From positions 18,560,423 through 18,624,422 of the forward strand of contig CM070515.1 in NCBI GenBank assembly GCA_036346375.1: a stretch of 64,000 bases of DNA, in the 5' to 3' direction. Below are positions 11,571 to 20,695 of the stretch, in pieces (position 1 is the stretch's first letter; each line of letters begins with the position of its first letter). The DNA comes from Guadua angustifolia (Eukaryota > Streptophyta > Magnoliopsida > Poales > Poaceae). The notes below the pieces were generated by a model that worked only from the letters and a program-made list of their open reading frames with translations, had not been told where the DNA came from and ran no database searches. The position numbers were made by a program, and so were the translations under genes.

Positions 11571-12762
11571 TCACACCCTGGACGACCCCCTATTCTCCCA
11601 CATAAGATTAGCCCATTCGTCCCTCTTTTGTACCCAGGCACCATTATCGTGTTGATTGTCACCGTGCCCTTCCTCCTCATCGATATTTCCATCCCATGTG
11701 GACTCTGGTGGGACACACGCATCCATTCTGTACCGCATGATCCAATTGTGCAAGATAGCACGTGTAAGGACTAACTTCACTTGGATCTTGTATGGGTGGA
11801 AAGTTTATTGTATACAATCTTGAAGCGGTTCTTGAATATGTCGAATGCCCTTTCAACCGACACCCTAAGAGATGAATGACATAGATTGAACAATTCTCTA
11901 TTGTCATGAGGGTGGTTCCTTCCACCATACTCTCTCAAGTGGTAACAGGTGCCTCAATATGGTGGAAGGAAACCAAGCCGAGTAGCATATCTAGCATCAA
12001 TAAGGAAGAATTTGCCTAAAAAATGAAACAGTGTCCTTACCATCACAGACATTAATGGTATATAACTACAACCACTAATAGTACATACAAGAGTGTTTAT
12101 TACCTGGTGGGACCCTAAGGCCATCATCCCTCTCCAATGCATTAGCAAGGATGATAGCATCATGTGCCGACCCATCCAACCCGGCAAGGACATAGGTAAA
12201 CCTAAAATCAAAGTCGACTACAGCTAAGACATTTTGTGTAGTTGTGCCCTTCCTACCCCTAAAGGCTGCTGAAATTCGGCTGGAACTCTTGCAAGCACAT
12301 GAGTGCCATCAATAGCTCCAACTAGTCCTAACATAGAAAACAAATTTTTTCTAAGGACTACACAAGGTCGGTTAGTAAGCTAGCTCACATACATGCATGG
12401 TACATATTTACCTTGAAGTAAGGGTAGAACTACGTACTATTGAGGATTTTAGGGTGAACAGCAGTGGAGGGTGACCTGATCATGTCATTGCGTAGCTCAC
12501 CAGTTGCGAAAAGAACCACATGAAAGTATCGACTGATGGTTTCAATTGATCTCTGAAAGATAAGCTGGAGTGTTCTAAACCTATAGTTATGCCCCACAAC
12601 TAAGAGAAACATGGCAAGCTGTTCTTCAACACAGGTGTTGATACTATCTCATAACAGCGACCTTTCACGAAGCAAATTGCAAAGCTCAAAAAAAGGGGCT
12701 CTTGACATCCTAAGTTGCTCAAGGCAATGGGTACCACGTAAATTCATCGTATATTTGATTGC
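11571..12762 (-). pseudogene. PIF/Harbinger DDE transposase, C-terminal two thirds (split by retrotransposon)
   Basis: Reading on minus from 12762, the pieces are FFELCNLLRERSLL, an exon with SIETISRYFHVVL, then GAIDGTHVLARVPA (first catalytic Asp, codon at 12310-12308), then in a shifted frame the GLDGSAHDA region (second Asp). A short intron (about 12104-12018) precedes KFFLIDARYATRLGFLPPY, and VERAF-type and AILHNW-type motifs follow, with a stop at 11571. This is the DDE_Tnp_4 (PF13359) family, which cuts and pastes elements into TTA/TAA sites. It is broken by a TGA at 11954 after FLPPY, by other frame changes, and by the Tat element inserted at 12763. Its N-terminal part is at 25138-25459. 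Confidence 0.85.
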
Positions 12763-13595
12763 TATCGGGGATTGGGTATTCCCTATAGCGACCATCATAC
12801 CTCGGTGGCTAGTCAGCTGCCGACCGTGCTCACCCTCGGACGGTGTCCCCAAGGGAGATCCTTGAGTAGCCTGACCTGCGGGCCTACCCCGTCCTCAGTT
12901 AAGCTCGCTCCCGAGCATACTTGCTCGGGGAGACACGACCAACGACCAGGTCCGAAGAAGGCGCCTCGGGAGTAACCAAAAAGTTGGGCACGGTCCACGA
13001 AGGTGACGTGGCATTAATCACTCGGCGGCTTGAAGGACCGTACGGCCACGATCTAAGCCCACTACGCCCGCATTGCGGTATGGCGAAAAGCAAGGGGACA
13101 ATTTCGCCCACGTCTGGGAACAGTAGTGACCCGTCACTCCGTAATAAATGCTGCAATACTGTAATCGTCTATAAATACCCCGTCGCTTGTAAGTAATGAT
13201 GGGGGTTCGGTTCCTCCTTGGTTTCTCTCAAGTATCGGTTGTTGCGGTTGTGAGTGGAGTCATTCCCAGGACCGCCCAACAGCCTCAGATAGATTAGAAG
13301 ACACCAAACACACCTGTAAGAAGTAGAGAGAAAAGGGAGGCCCAGCGCCCCCGAGCAAACACCTTCTAATTCATCCTTAGAAGCTAGAGCAACTGCTAGA
13401 CGCAGGGTTGTTATCTCCCCTGTGAGAGGCCCGAACCAGGCCTAAAAAACCTTTTGCTTGCTGTGTTGTCCTGACCATCTCGGCCCTAGCTCGGCAGGCC
13501 CTCGGATGCTATACCCTCCGCGGAAAAGGGGCCCTAGGTTGATCCCTCATTCAACAAGTAAGCTCGGCGGGGGACCGGTTCCCAAATCATCGACA
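12763..13595 (+). repeat. 5' LTR of the complete Tat-type element
   Basis: It starts TATCGGGG, where the partner LTR starts TGTCGGGG, so the first dinucleotide is mutated TG to TA. It ends TCGACA. Relative to the 3' LTR it carries a 4-bp duplication near 13190 (GTAAGTAATG against GTAATG). Confidence 0.92.
13170..13177 (+). promoter_or_regulatory. LTR TATA box
   Basis: TATAAATA occurs in both LTRs within CGTCTATAAATACCCCG. It is the only good TATA motif in the LTR and would place the U3/R junction about 30 bases downstream. Confidence 0.65.
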
Positions 13596-13597
13596 GC

Positions 13598-13615
13598 TGG
13601 CGCCATCCGAGGGGA
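13598..13615 (+). other. Primer-binding site
   Basis: Two bases after the LTR end the text TGGCGCCATCCGAGGGGA begins. TGG pairs with the CCA end of a tRNA and TGGCGCC is usual for grass gypsy elements. Which tRNA it pairs with cannot be decided here. Confidence 0.65.
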
Positions 13616-13648
13616 TCGACTGAGTCCTTCCGTGGAGAATCCCTAAGG

Positions 13649-15832
13649 ATGCCGAATTCTCAAGATAATCAAGACCTCTGCGTCTTCGACGACGTGGAGG
13701 ATGACGACATGTACTACGCCGACAAAGGTGTGGTTGGTGCAGCTGATCCGGAAGGCCACACTGAGTCCAGGAGTCTTTCCCCGGTGGCTGCAGCACGAGA
13801 GCATTTCCTCCGCTCGCAGCGTGATGCCCTCACTAGTGAGGAGGAACCTGGTGGCCTCCGCGACGGTCTGGGCGTCCCTGACCGTCCAGAGTGCAGCCGT
13901 GAGACCGCGTCGCGTGGGGATACTATGATGTCGCCCTCGCGGTCCCAGTACTCCCACAATGTCAATATGGCGGGAAGAGAAGAAATTCATGAGGTCGAGT
14001 CCCCGGAGACCACTCGTCGTCACCGGGGCGACGCGGGCGAGAATCGTCCAGAGTTGTCCCTGGACAAGACCACGGCGACCGTCCGCCGCCAAGCTAGCAG
14101 GAAGTCGGACGCCAGGACTGGAGACCCGGCTCGCGAAGATTTCGGTGAGCACCGCTTCCCGGAGTATGTGCGCGATCGTCGGCCAAGGTCGCCCCCTGCC
14201 GCTCCCCAGAGCGCCGAGCGGTTGCGAGCCATGGCGACAATCGTGCATAGTTTCCGAAATTTCTCTGGTCAGACGGACTTGGCGACCATGGGGGCGGTCG
14301 TGGCTGAAAATCTGGAAAAGCTCGCCGCCGACACGGGGCTCCCAGGGTCCCCTGCCGGAGAGAGGCCCCGGAGTGTTTCCCGGGACCATAAGCGCCATTC
14401 CCCCATTCGCTCCCGTCGCAGCGTCTCCCGAAGTCCTGCTCGGGAGGGCCATGGGACGCAATATCGATGCCGTGAGGACGTTTGGAGTGGTTCCCGGACA
14501 GCCTCGCGGGCTCGGGGGCACGCCCCGTCCTCTTACGGGCTTACCGAGTATTCTACCTCGGGGCTGCCTTCGTCGCGCCGACATGGAGACGTATTCTCTC
14601 GTCTCACCCCGCGCATAAAGGACCATCATGACGCCAGCCATCACGGTCGCCACGCTCGGAGGGGTCACCGCGACAGCTCGGCGTTCAGGTGCCGGGCCTT
14701 TTCGGCGTCTCTCCGTGACGTCTTGTGGCCGAGCAAGTTCAAGCCCGGCCACATCGAGAGGTTCAACGGGACCCAGAACCTAGACGAGTTCCTTTCGATC
14801 TACTCCACCGCCATTCTGGCAGCGAGGGGGGATGAGGGAGTTATGGCCAACTACCGCCCCACGGTCCTTGACGGTTCCGCCAGGATGTGGCTCTTCAATC
14901 AGAAGGAAGGGTCGATCCGCTCGTGGAGGCAGCTCTGCGAGGCTCTCCGGGAAAACTTCCAGAGTTGCTACACTCACCCGGGCAAGGAGCGCGATCTCGA
15001 GCGGTTGATCCAGACCGAAAAAGAATCTTTGCGGCATTTCGTCCAAAGGTTCATCAAGGTAAGGAACTCCATTCCGAGCATCTCGGATGAGGCGATCGTC
15101 TGGGCCTTCAAGTTCGGGGTCCGCGACGTTCGTTTCACGCAATGCCTGGAGATGCATCCCGACCTTTCGGCCAACGAGCTGTTCCATATGGCCGATCGTT
15201 ATGCGAACGCCGATGAGGCGGTCCAATGGAAAAAGATGCTGGATGAAGGCAAGCTGCCGCCTCAGCCGGGTCTGGAAGACTCCTCGAGCAAGAAGCACCC
15301 GGGCTCCGTGGAGAAGAAGATCAAGAAGAAGAAGAGGTCATCTGCGCCGAGCATGGTGCCCGCTGTCGAGCATCGCCCGTCGCTAGCTCCGTCGGCTCAG
15401 CAGCCCGAGGGCGGGAGGGGCCAACCGCCTCCACGGCGCAACGACCAAGGCCACAGCGGCCAAGGTCGCGAGGGAGGGAGTGCTCCCTCGGACGACTGCT
15501 ATTGTCCGCTCCATCAGGCGGTCGGGCATGACCTTCGCAATTGCCGAACCTGGGCCTTCCGCCTGGAGAGGTTCTACAACGGCCAAGGTCCCATGCCCAC
15601 TCTCCTGGGAAAAGAGGAGAGCGGCAAGGGAAAGGGTCCTGCGGACAAGGACGACGACATGGGGTACCAGGAGCCTCGTAACCACATAGTTATCATATTC
15701 AGGGGCTCCTCGGTGTACAAGTCCCGTAGGGACCTGAAGGAGGCGGCACGGGAGGTGCACCACATCACCCAGGGCAAACCCCGTGCAGCAGCTCAGGTGG
15801 TCCAAGCTGTTGATTACTTTCTCCAAGGATGA
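13649..15832 (+). CDS. gag: Gag polyprotein of the Tat-type element (727 residues)
   Basis: This long uninterrupted frame starts at the first ATG after the primer-binding site. Residues 1-340 are arginine- and serine-rich and disordered. Residues about 365-545 match Retrotrans_gag (PF03732): FKPGHIERFNGTQNLDEF, then a WxLF-type stretch and FVQRFIKVRNSIP. A lysine-rich stretch follows, then a degenerate zinc knuckle near residue 615 (YCPLHQAVGHDLRNC) typical of Tat-type Gag. Gag forms the cytoplasmic particle that packages element RNA. The frame ends at TGA 15830-15832 and overlaps the protease frame, which is shifted by one base, so Gag-Pol needs frameshifting or an indel separates them. Its integrity contrasts with the broken pol. 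A 369-codon open frame on the opposite strand is a shadow. Confidence 0.88.
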   Translation: MPNSQDNQDLCVFDDVEDDDMYYADKGVVGAADPEGHTESRSLSPVAAAREHFLRSQRDALTSEEEPGGLRDGLGVPDRPECSRETASRGDTMMSPSRSQYSHNVNMAGREEIHEVESPETTRRHRGDAGENRPELSLDKTTATVRRQASRKSDARTGDPAREDFGEHRFPEYVRDRRPRSPPAAPQSAERLRAMATIVHSFRNFSGQTDLATMGAVVAENLEKLAADTGLPGSPAGERPRSVSRDHKRHSPIRSRRSVSRSPAREGHGTQYRCREDVWSGSRTASRARGHAPSSYGLTEYSTSGLPSSRRHGDVFSRLTPRIKDHHDASHHGRHARRGHRDSSAFRCRAFSASLRDVLWPSKFKPGHIERFNGTQNLDEFLSIYSTAILAARGDEGVMANYRPTVLDGSARMWLFNQKEGSIRSWRQLCEALRENFQSCYTHPGKERDLERLIQTEKESLRHFVQRFIKVRNSIPSISDEAIVWAFKFGVRDVRFTQCLEMHPDLSANELFHMADRYANADEAVQWKKMLDEGKLPPQPGLEDSSSKKHPGSVEKKIKKKKRSSAPSMVPAVEHRPSLAPSAQQPEGGRGQPPPRRNDQGHSGQGREGGSAPSDDCYCPLHQAVGHDLRNCRTWAFRLERFYNGQGPMPTLLGKEESGKGKGPADKDDDMGYQEPRNHIVIIFRGSSVYKSRRDLKEAAREVHHITQGKPRAAAQVVQAVDYFLQG

Positions 15833-16361
15833 TTGTCCCCTTGGAATGACCAAGCCTCAGAAGCTCCCGTTGGTCGTGAGCCCGACCATCAGCAATGCTA
15901 AAGTGGGGTGGGTTCTTGTCGATGGAGGGATCTCCCTGGATCTCATATCCGCCAAGGTCCTAGACGAGATGCAAATTCCTCGGTCCAAGATCAAAAGAAT
16001 AGCCGTCCCGTTCTTCAGGATCGTTCCGGGCACCTCGATCAAACCTCTCGGCCAGATCGTTTTGCTCGTGATGTTCGGGAGCCTCAGCAACTTCCGAACC
16101 GAGATGATCACGTTCAAGGTCGTCGACTTCGAGTCGGCCTACAATGCCATCCTCGGCAGACCGGCTCTCTCCAAGTTCATGGCCGCCACGCATCATGCTT
16201 ATCAGTGTCTGAAGGTCCCCGGGCCGAAAGGTGTCATCACCGTCAAGGTTGGTTGGGCAGCCCTGAACTGCGATGAGAAGTCGCTCGACATGGTTGGGCA
16301 GCTATCTCACTGTAGCCCCGACCAAGAGTTGATGCACTCCCAGCCCAAAGTTGCCCTCTAG
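15783..16361 (+). CDS. Retroviral-type aspartic protease region of pol
   Basis: The frame encodes about 190 residues with KVGWVLVDGGISLDLIS near the start. The usual active site D-T/S-G appears as D-G-G, which is common in Tat elements. The segment IPRSKIKRIAVPF and the AYNAILGRPALSKFMA motif near residue 120 complete the pepsin-like fold. It starts inside the end of gag in another frame; the ATG at 15783 is only the first methionine and the true start is probably by frameshift. It ends at a TAG (16359-16361) where related polyproteins continue into RT, and another TAG follows at 16447-16449, so this is where pol decay begins. Confidence 0.78.
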   Translation: MQQLRWSKLLITFSKDDCPLGMTKPQKLPLVVSPTISNAKVGWVLVDGGISLDLISAKVLDEMQIPRSKIKRIAVPFFRIVPGTSIKPLGQIVLLVMFGSLSNFRTEMITFKVVDFESAYNAILGRPALSKFMAATHHAYQCLKVPGPKGVITVKVGWAALNCDEKSLDMVGQLSHCSPDQELMHSQPKVAL

Positions 16362-17152
16362 CCCAGAGGAGGAACCAATGTGGTCCCGCTAAGCGACGCG
16401 GACCCGACCAAGGTTTTGCATTTGGGATCTTCCTTAGATCCCAAATAGGAACTCGAGCTCGTTACTTTCCTCCGGAAGAGCACGGACGTGTTCGCTTGGG
16501 AACCGTCCGACATGCCCAGAGTCCCAAGGGAAGTAATTGAGCCTGAGCTAGCTATTCGGCCGATAAAAAACACATGCACCGAAGCTCAGGCGTTTTCCCC
16601 CGGAGAAACAAGCAATCATCCGGGATGAACTCGATAAGCTCCTCAAGGCCGGCTTCGTCCGAGAAGTCGAGCATTCGGAGTGGCAGGCGAACCCATTCAT
16701 TGTCAAAAAGAAGGGTGGCAAGTGGCACATGTGTATCGACCACACCGGCCAGAACGCCGCCTGCCTGAAAGACAACTTTCCGCTGCCGCGCATAGACCAG
16801 CTGGTCGATGCGATGACAGAATCCCAGGTGATGAGCTTTTTGGATGCCTACTCGGGCTATCACCAGATCAGCTTATCCCCCGAGGACGAAGAGAAGACTT
16901 CCTTTATCATGCCGTTCGGCACATTCTGCTACACGACCATGTCTTTCGGTCTACGGAATGCCAGGGCGACCTTCCAATGCCTCATGCAGAAGACCTTCCC
17001 AGATCAGATAGGTCGGAATCTGGAGGTATATGTAGATGACATTGTGGTGAAAAGTAAGCTCGCCTCGGCTCATGTATCCGACCTCGAGGAGACATTTTGT
17101 AACCTCAATAGACACCGAATAAAGCTTAATCCGGAAAAAATATGTCTTTGGG
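16362..17152 (+). pseudogene. Reverse transcriptase N-terminal and core part of pol, frame-broken
   Basis: After the protease stop, RT text resumes in changing frames. From about 16600 it reads DELDKLLKAGFVREVEHSEW and VKKKGGKWHMCIDHTGQN. From 16729 it includes LPRIDQLVDAM, FLDAYSGYHQI (catalytic Asp of motif A) and PFGTFCYTTMSFGLRNA. YVDDIVVKS near 17028-17054 holds the two catalytic Asp. The reading then slips one base near 17150 into the frame of the next entry. RVT_1 family; it copies element RNA into DNA. At least two frame changes and two stops make this copy non-functional as written. Confidence 0.87.
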
Positions 17153-19192
17153 GTGAAAGCGGGCAAAGTGCTTGGCTATCTAATCGGGCCACAAGGCATC
17201 GGGGCAAACCCGGAGAAAATCGAAGCCATTGAAAGAATGCGGCCTCCAAGCTGTGTAAAGGAGGTCCAGGCCTTGACCGGGCGCATGGCAGCTCTGAGTC
17301 GGTTCATTTCCCGGTCGGGCAAGCGCGGGCTACCTTTCTTCAAGGCGCTCCACAGACACGAGGGCTTTGCATGGATAGAAGAAGCTAACCGCTCTTTTGA
17401 GGAGCTAAAGCGGTACCTGTCCAACCCTCCTGTCTTGGCCACACCGAGGTCGGGGGAGGCGCTTCTACCATATCTTGCGGCAACCCCCCAAGCCGTAAGC
17501 GTGGTGTTGGCGATCGAGCGAGACGGGGCACAGCGTCCAATATACTACATCAGCGAGGTTTTGCACGGACCGAAGGAGCGGTACCCTGAGATCCAGAAGC
17601 TCTTGTACTCGCTGCTCGTGGCTTCGAGGAAGCTGCGCCACTACTTTCAAGCTCACAAGATCGTTGTCCCAACCAACTTTCCACTTAGGGAGATCCTGAG
17701 AAATCAAGACGCCGGCGACCGGATAGCGAAGTGGGCTATGGAGCTCGCCGAGTTCGATATCCACTTTTCGGCTCGCACAGCGATCAAGTCCCAGATCCTG
17801 GTGGACTTCATAGCAGAGTGGACAAATCCGGTGCCACCCGCCACCGAGCCCGCCGGGTGTGAAGATGGTCGCTGGACCATGTACTTCGACGGGTCCCGAG
17901 CTTTCGAGTGCTCGGGGGCTGGTGTCGTGCTGGTATCCCCTCAGGGGGATCAGCTCCAATACGTCATCCAATTGCACTTCGCCGCGACCAACAACGCGGC
18001 AGAGTATGAAGGCCTCCTGGCCGGACTGCGAGCATATAAGGCGCTCGGAGTCCAGCGACTGACTGTAAGAGGCGATTCGCAGTTGGTCGTCAACCAAGTC
18101 AACAAGAAGTATCAGTGTTCCAATCACTCAATGACACTTTACTTGGTTGAAGTGAGGAAGATGGAGCGATACTTTAGAAATTTTGAAGTGCTCTACATCC
18201 CCAAGAAGGACAATTCCCTGGCTGACCATCTTTCTAAGGTCGATTCCTCGCAGATGCCCGCCCCACCGGGGGCGCTTGTCGAGCATCTGTACAAGCTCTC
18301 CATTCCCTCTGTAGAGGAGGCACCCTCTCAGATGCCCGCCCCAATGGAGGCGCTCGTCGAGCATCTGTACTATCCCTCCATTCCCTCTGTAGAGGAGGCA
18401 CCGGAGATGTGCGGTAACATCTCCCTCCTCGAGCATGGTGCAGACTGGATGACGCCATTCGTCCAGTATCTCGCCCATGGGACACTGCCCGAGGAAGAAG
18501 CTAAGCGTTCCCGGCTTATAAGGTGGTCCTCTCCATACAAGCTAATCGAAGGCGCCTTATACCGCAAAGGGGCACTTGGAGTCTCCTCCAAGTGCATATC
18601 TCGGGAAGAGGGTAATTTCCTTCTCAGAGATATCCATGAGGGGATGTGCGGAGCTCACTCGTCCTTCCGGATGCTCATGAGCAAAGCCTTCCGGCTGGGA
18701 TATTATTGGCTGACAGCCTTAGCCGACGCTCGGGCGCTCATGGCGACTTGCCGGGCATGCCAGTTTCATGCCCGCAAGGCACACCAGCCGGCGTACGCGC
18801 TTCAAACTATCCTGCTCTCATGGCCATTCTCGACCTGGGGGGTCGACATCCTCGGGTCTTTTCCCCGTGGTCGAAGAGGTTGTAAATTCTTGCTCGTGGC
18901 CGTCGACACTTTCTCCAAGTGGATCAAGGCCGAGCCTGTATCAACCATTTCGGCTCAGGCAGCCAGGAGGTTTTTCCGCAGTAACGTGGTGACGCGTTTT
19001 GGAGTCCCCAATCTCATCACGGACAATGACACTCAGTTCACTAGTGAGCTGTTCCAGGCCTACTGCGAAGACATCGGGACAAAGGTCTGCTTCGCCTCTG
19101 AAGCCCATCCGCAGAGCAACGGGGTAGCCGAGCGAGCAAACGGCCAAATCCTTCAAGGGATTAAGAAGAGGGTCTTCAAAGATCTCGCCTAG
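17153..19192 (+). pseudogene. RT connection, dual RNase H and integrase part of pol
   Basis: A 679-residue frame follows. It begins with RT thumb text (VLGYLIGPQGIGANPEKIEA). RNase H of the RT type comes next (LPYLAATPQAVSVVLA, RPIYYISEVL, YPEIQKLLYSLL). A second, archaeal-type RNase H (RVT_3) follows near residues 240-370: MYFDGSRAFECSGAGVVLV, NNAAEYEGLLAGL, VRGDSQLVVNQV, SLADHLSK. After a 26-residue tandem duplication come the integrase H2C2 zinc domain (HEGMCGAHSSFRM, MATCRACQFH) and the rve core (WGVDILGSF, ITDNDTQFT and SNGVAERANG, which supply D, D and E). It ends at a TAG at 19190-19192 where relatives continue, so the integrase is truncated. Confidence 0.88.
18251..18406 (+). repeat. 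78-bp in-frame tandem duplication in pol
   Basis: Units 18251-18328 and 18329-18406 both start CAGATGCCCGCCCCA and end GTAGAGGAGGCACC plus three bases. They give two copies of a 26-residue linker (QMPAP..ALVEHLY..SIPSVEEAP) between the second RNase H and the integrase zinc domain. Confidence 0.9.
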
Positions 19193-19680
19193 CATGACGG
19201 GTCATGGGTGGACGAGCTCCCTTCTGTCCTCTGATCTGCCCGCACCACAGCAAGTCGAGCTACGGGCGAGACGCCTTTCCAGCTCGTCTATGGTGCAGAG
19301 GCCGTCCTACCCACCGAAATTGTGCTGGGATCCCAAAGAGTGCACCTGGTCGATGGCGTCGACGAAAAGCTCGAGCGTCTCCTCGACCTCGACCTCGCTG
19401 AAGAGGCGCGTCAAAGGGCGCTATTGCGATCCGCCGTCTACCTGCAAGCTCTTTGTCGGCATGCGGCCAAGTCGGTCCAGCCCAGGACCTTGCAGGTTGG
19501 CGACCTTGTCCTTCGTCGAGTTCAGGACACGTCGAAGGCCAACAAGCTCTCCCCCAGGTGGGAAGGTCCATTCATGGTCGTCTCGGTGGCGCGCCCGGGG
19601 GCTGTCTGCCTGCAATGGAAGACGGTCGAGTGCTCACGAGCTCCTGGTACATCGACCAGCTACGCAAGTTCATTGTCTAA
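19193..19680 (+). pseudogene. Integrase C-terminal region
   Basis: The frame of the previous entry continues after its TAG with HDGSWVDELPSVL, then a TGA at 19232-19234 where the family has Trp. ATGETPFQLVYGAEAVLPTE follows, and the C-terminal chromodomain-free tail VGDLVLRRVQ and KLSPRWEGPFMV. The conserved ending SSWYIDQLRKFIV appears in another frame and stops at 19680, so there is a further frame change near 19620. This part positions integrase on DNA. The copy is inactive. Confidence 0.82.
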
Positions 19681-20695
19681 ACTCGTGTTCACTTTTGTTA
19701 TCTTACACTCGATCAGCAGTTTTTCTTCTAAGAAAGAGAAAATTCGGTTTCCTCACCCACGCGAAGTCCGTTACCTCCAAAATTTTGTGAATGCTTTTAA
19801 GGTCATTGCCCGTTGGTAAGCCGACTCAGTCTCGCGCAAGGGCATACTTTTTCTCACGATCTTGGTGATAGGATGAGCACGTTAGGCAGGAGCATTCGCT
19901 CTAACCGTCTTTATTCTAAGGTCGGGCCGGCGCGCGCGCGAGCGTACAAGGTACCACGACCAATGCCCAGTCGCTAAAATTCACCGCCAGAAGGCTTCAG
20001 TCTCCATAAGCCGACTATGATCCGATAGTTTTTTGCCGACGATTTGATCGATATCTGAGACACCCTTCGGCGGTCCGGAGTTTTAGTTCGATTCGCGCGC
20101 GTTTGGTCGTCGCACACCCTGTTGGGCAACCGCGCGTCCTTCCTCGCCAGCGACCATGCTCGCAAATCAGGGGCATGTGTCCTAAGGCGCTGAGGAAGTC
20201 AAGGCCTCGCACGTTCCCCTCCCCTAACCTAGCCCATGCTCGCAACTCGGAGAAGTTGGTGACTTGGTCAATGGAGCAACACGCATTTTCCTAACTCTCC
20301 TGTGAACGAGCTCGTGCTCGCAACTTAGGTGCATGACCTTCATTCGCAGCGGGGGCTTGATAGGAACGAGCTACCGCGCTAACGTTTTTTTCCAAAAATC
20401 ATCGCTAAGTGCCTCATTCTAGCTCCTGGTCGTATCTTCTCTTTTTCGGGCATATATCGCCCATGTCGAGCATTTACTTATCTATCTCCCGGGCCTGTGT
20501 CGCCCATGTGTTGTTCTAACCTATAACTCCTATCTGCCTATCCTTCGCTGTTTGCCTTGTGTTCATTATTTGCAGATAATGACTAGAAGAATCCAAAAGC
20601 AACAGCCAGAAGACAAAGCCCTTAGGGGGTAAAATATGTTCTATTTGCATCGTCAAAAGTCACCAAAAAAGAGAAGAAAGAAAGGGAAAAATCCT
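19681..20695. other. Spacer between integrase and antisense accessory gene
   Basis: Untranslated element DNA with diverged CTCGCAACTC-type words around 20150-20330 (GCCATGCTCGCAA recurs). No supported gene. Confidence 0.5.

Noticed and set aside
13643..14752. 369-codon open frame on minus, antisense to gag
   Set aside because: It is the shadow of the GC-rich, arginine/serine-rich gag N-terminal region, with no domain resemblance and low-complexity composition.
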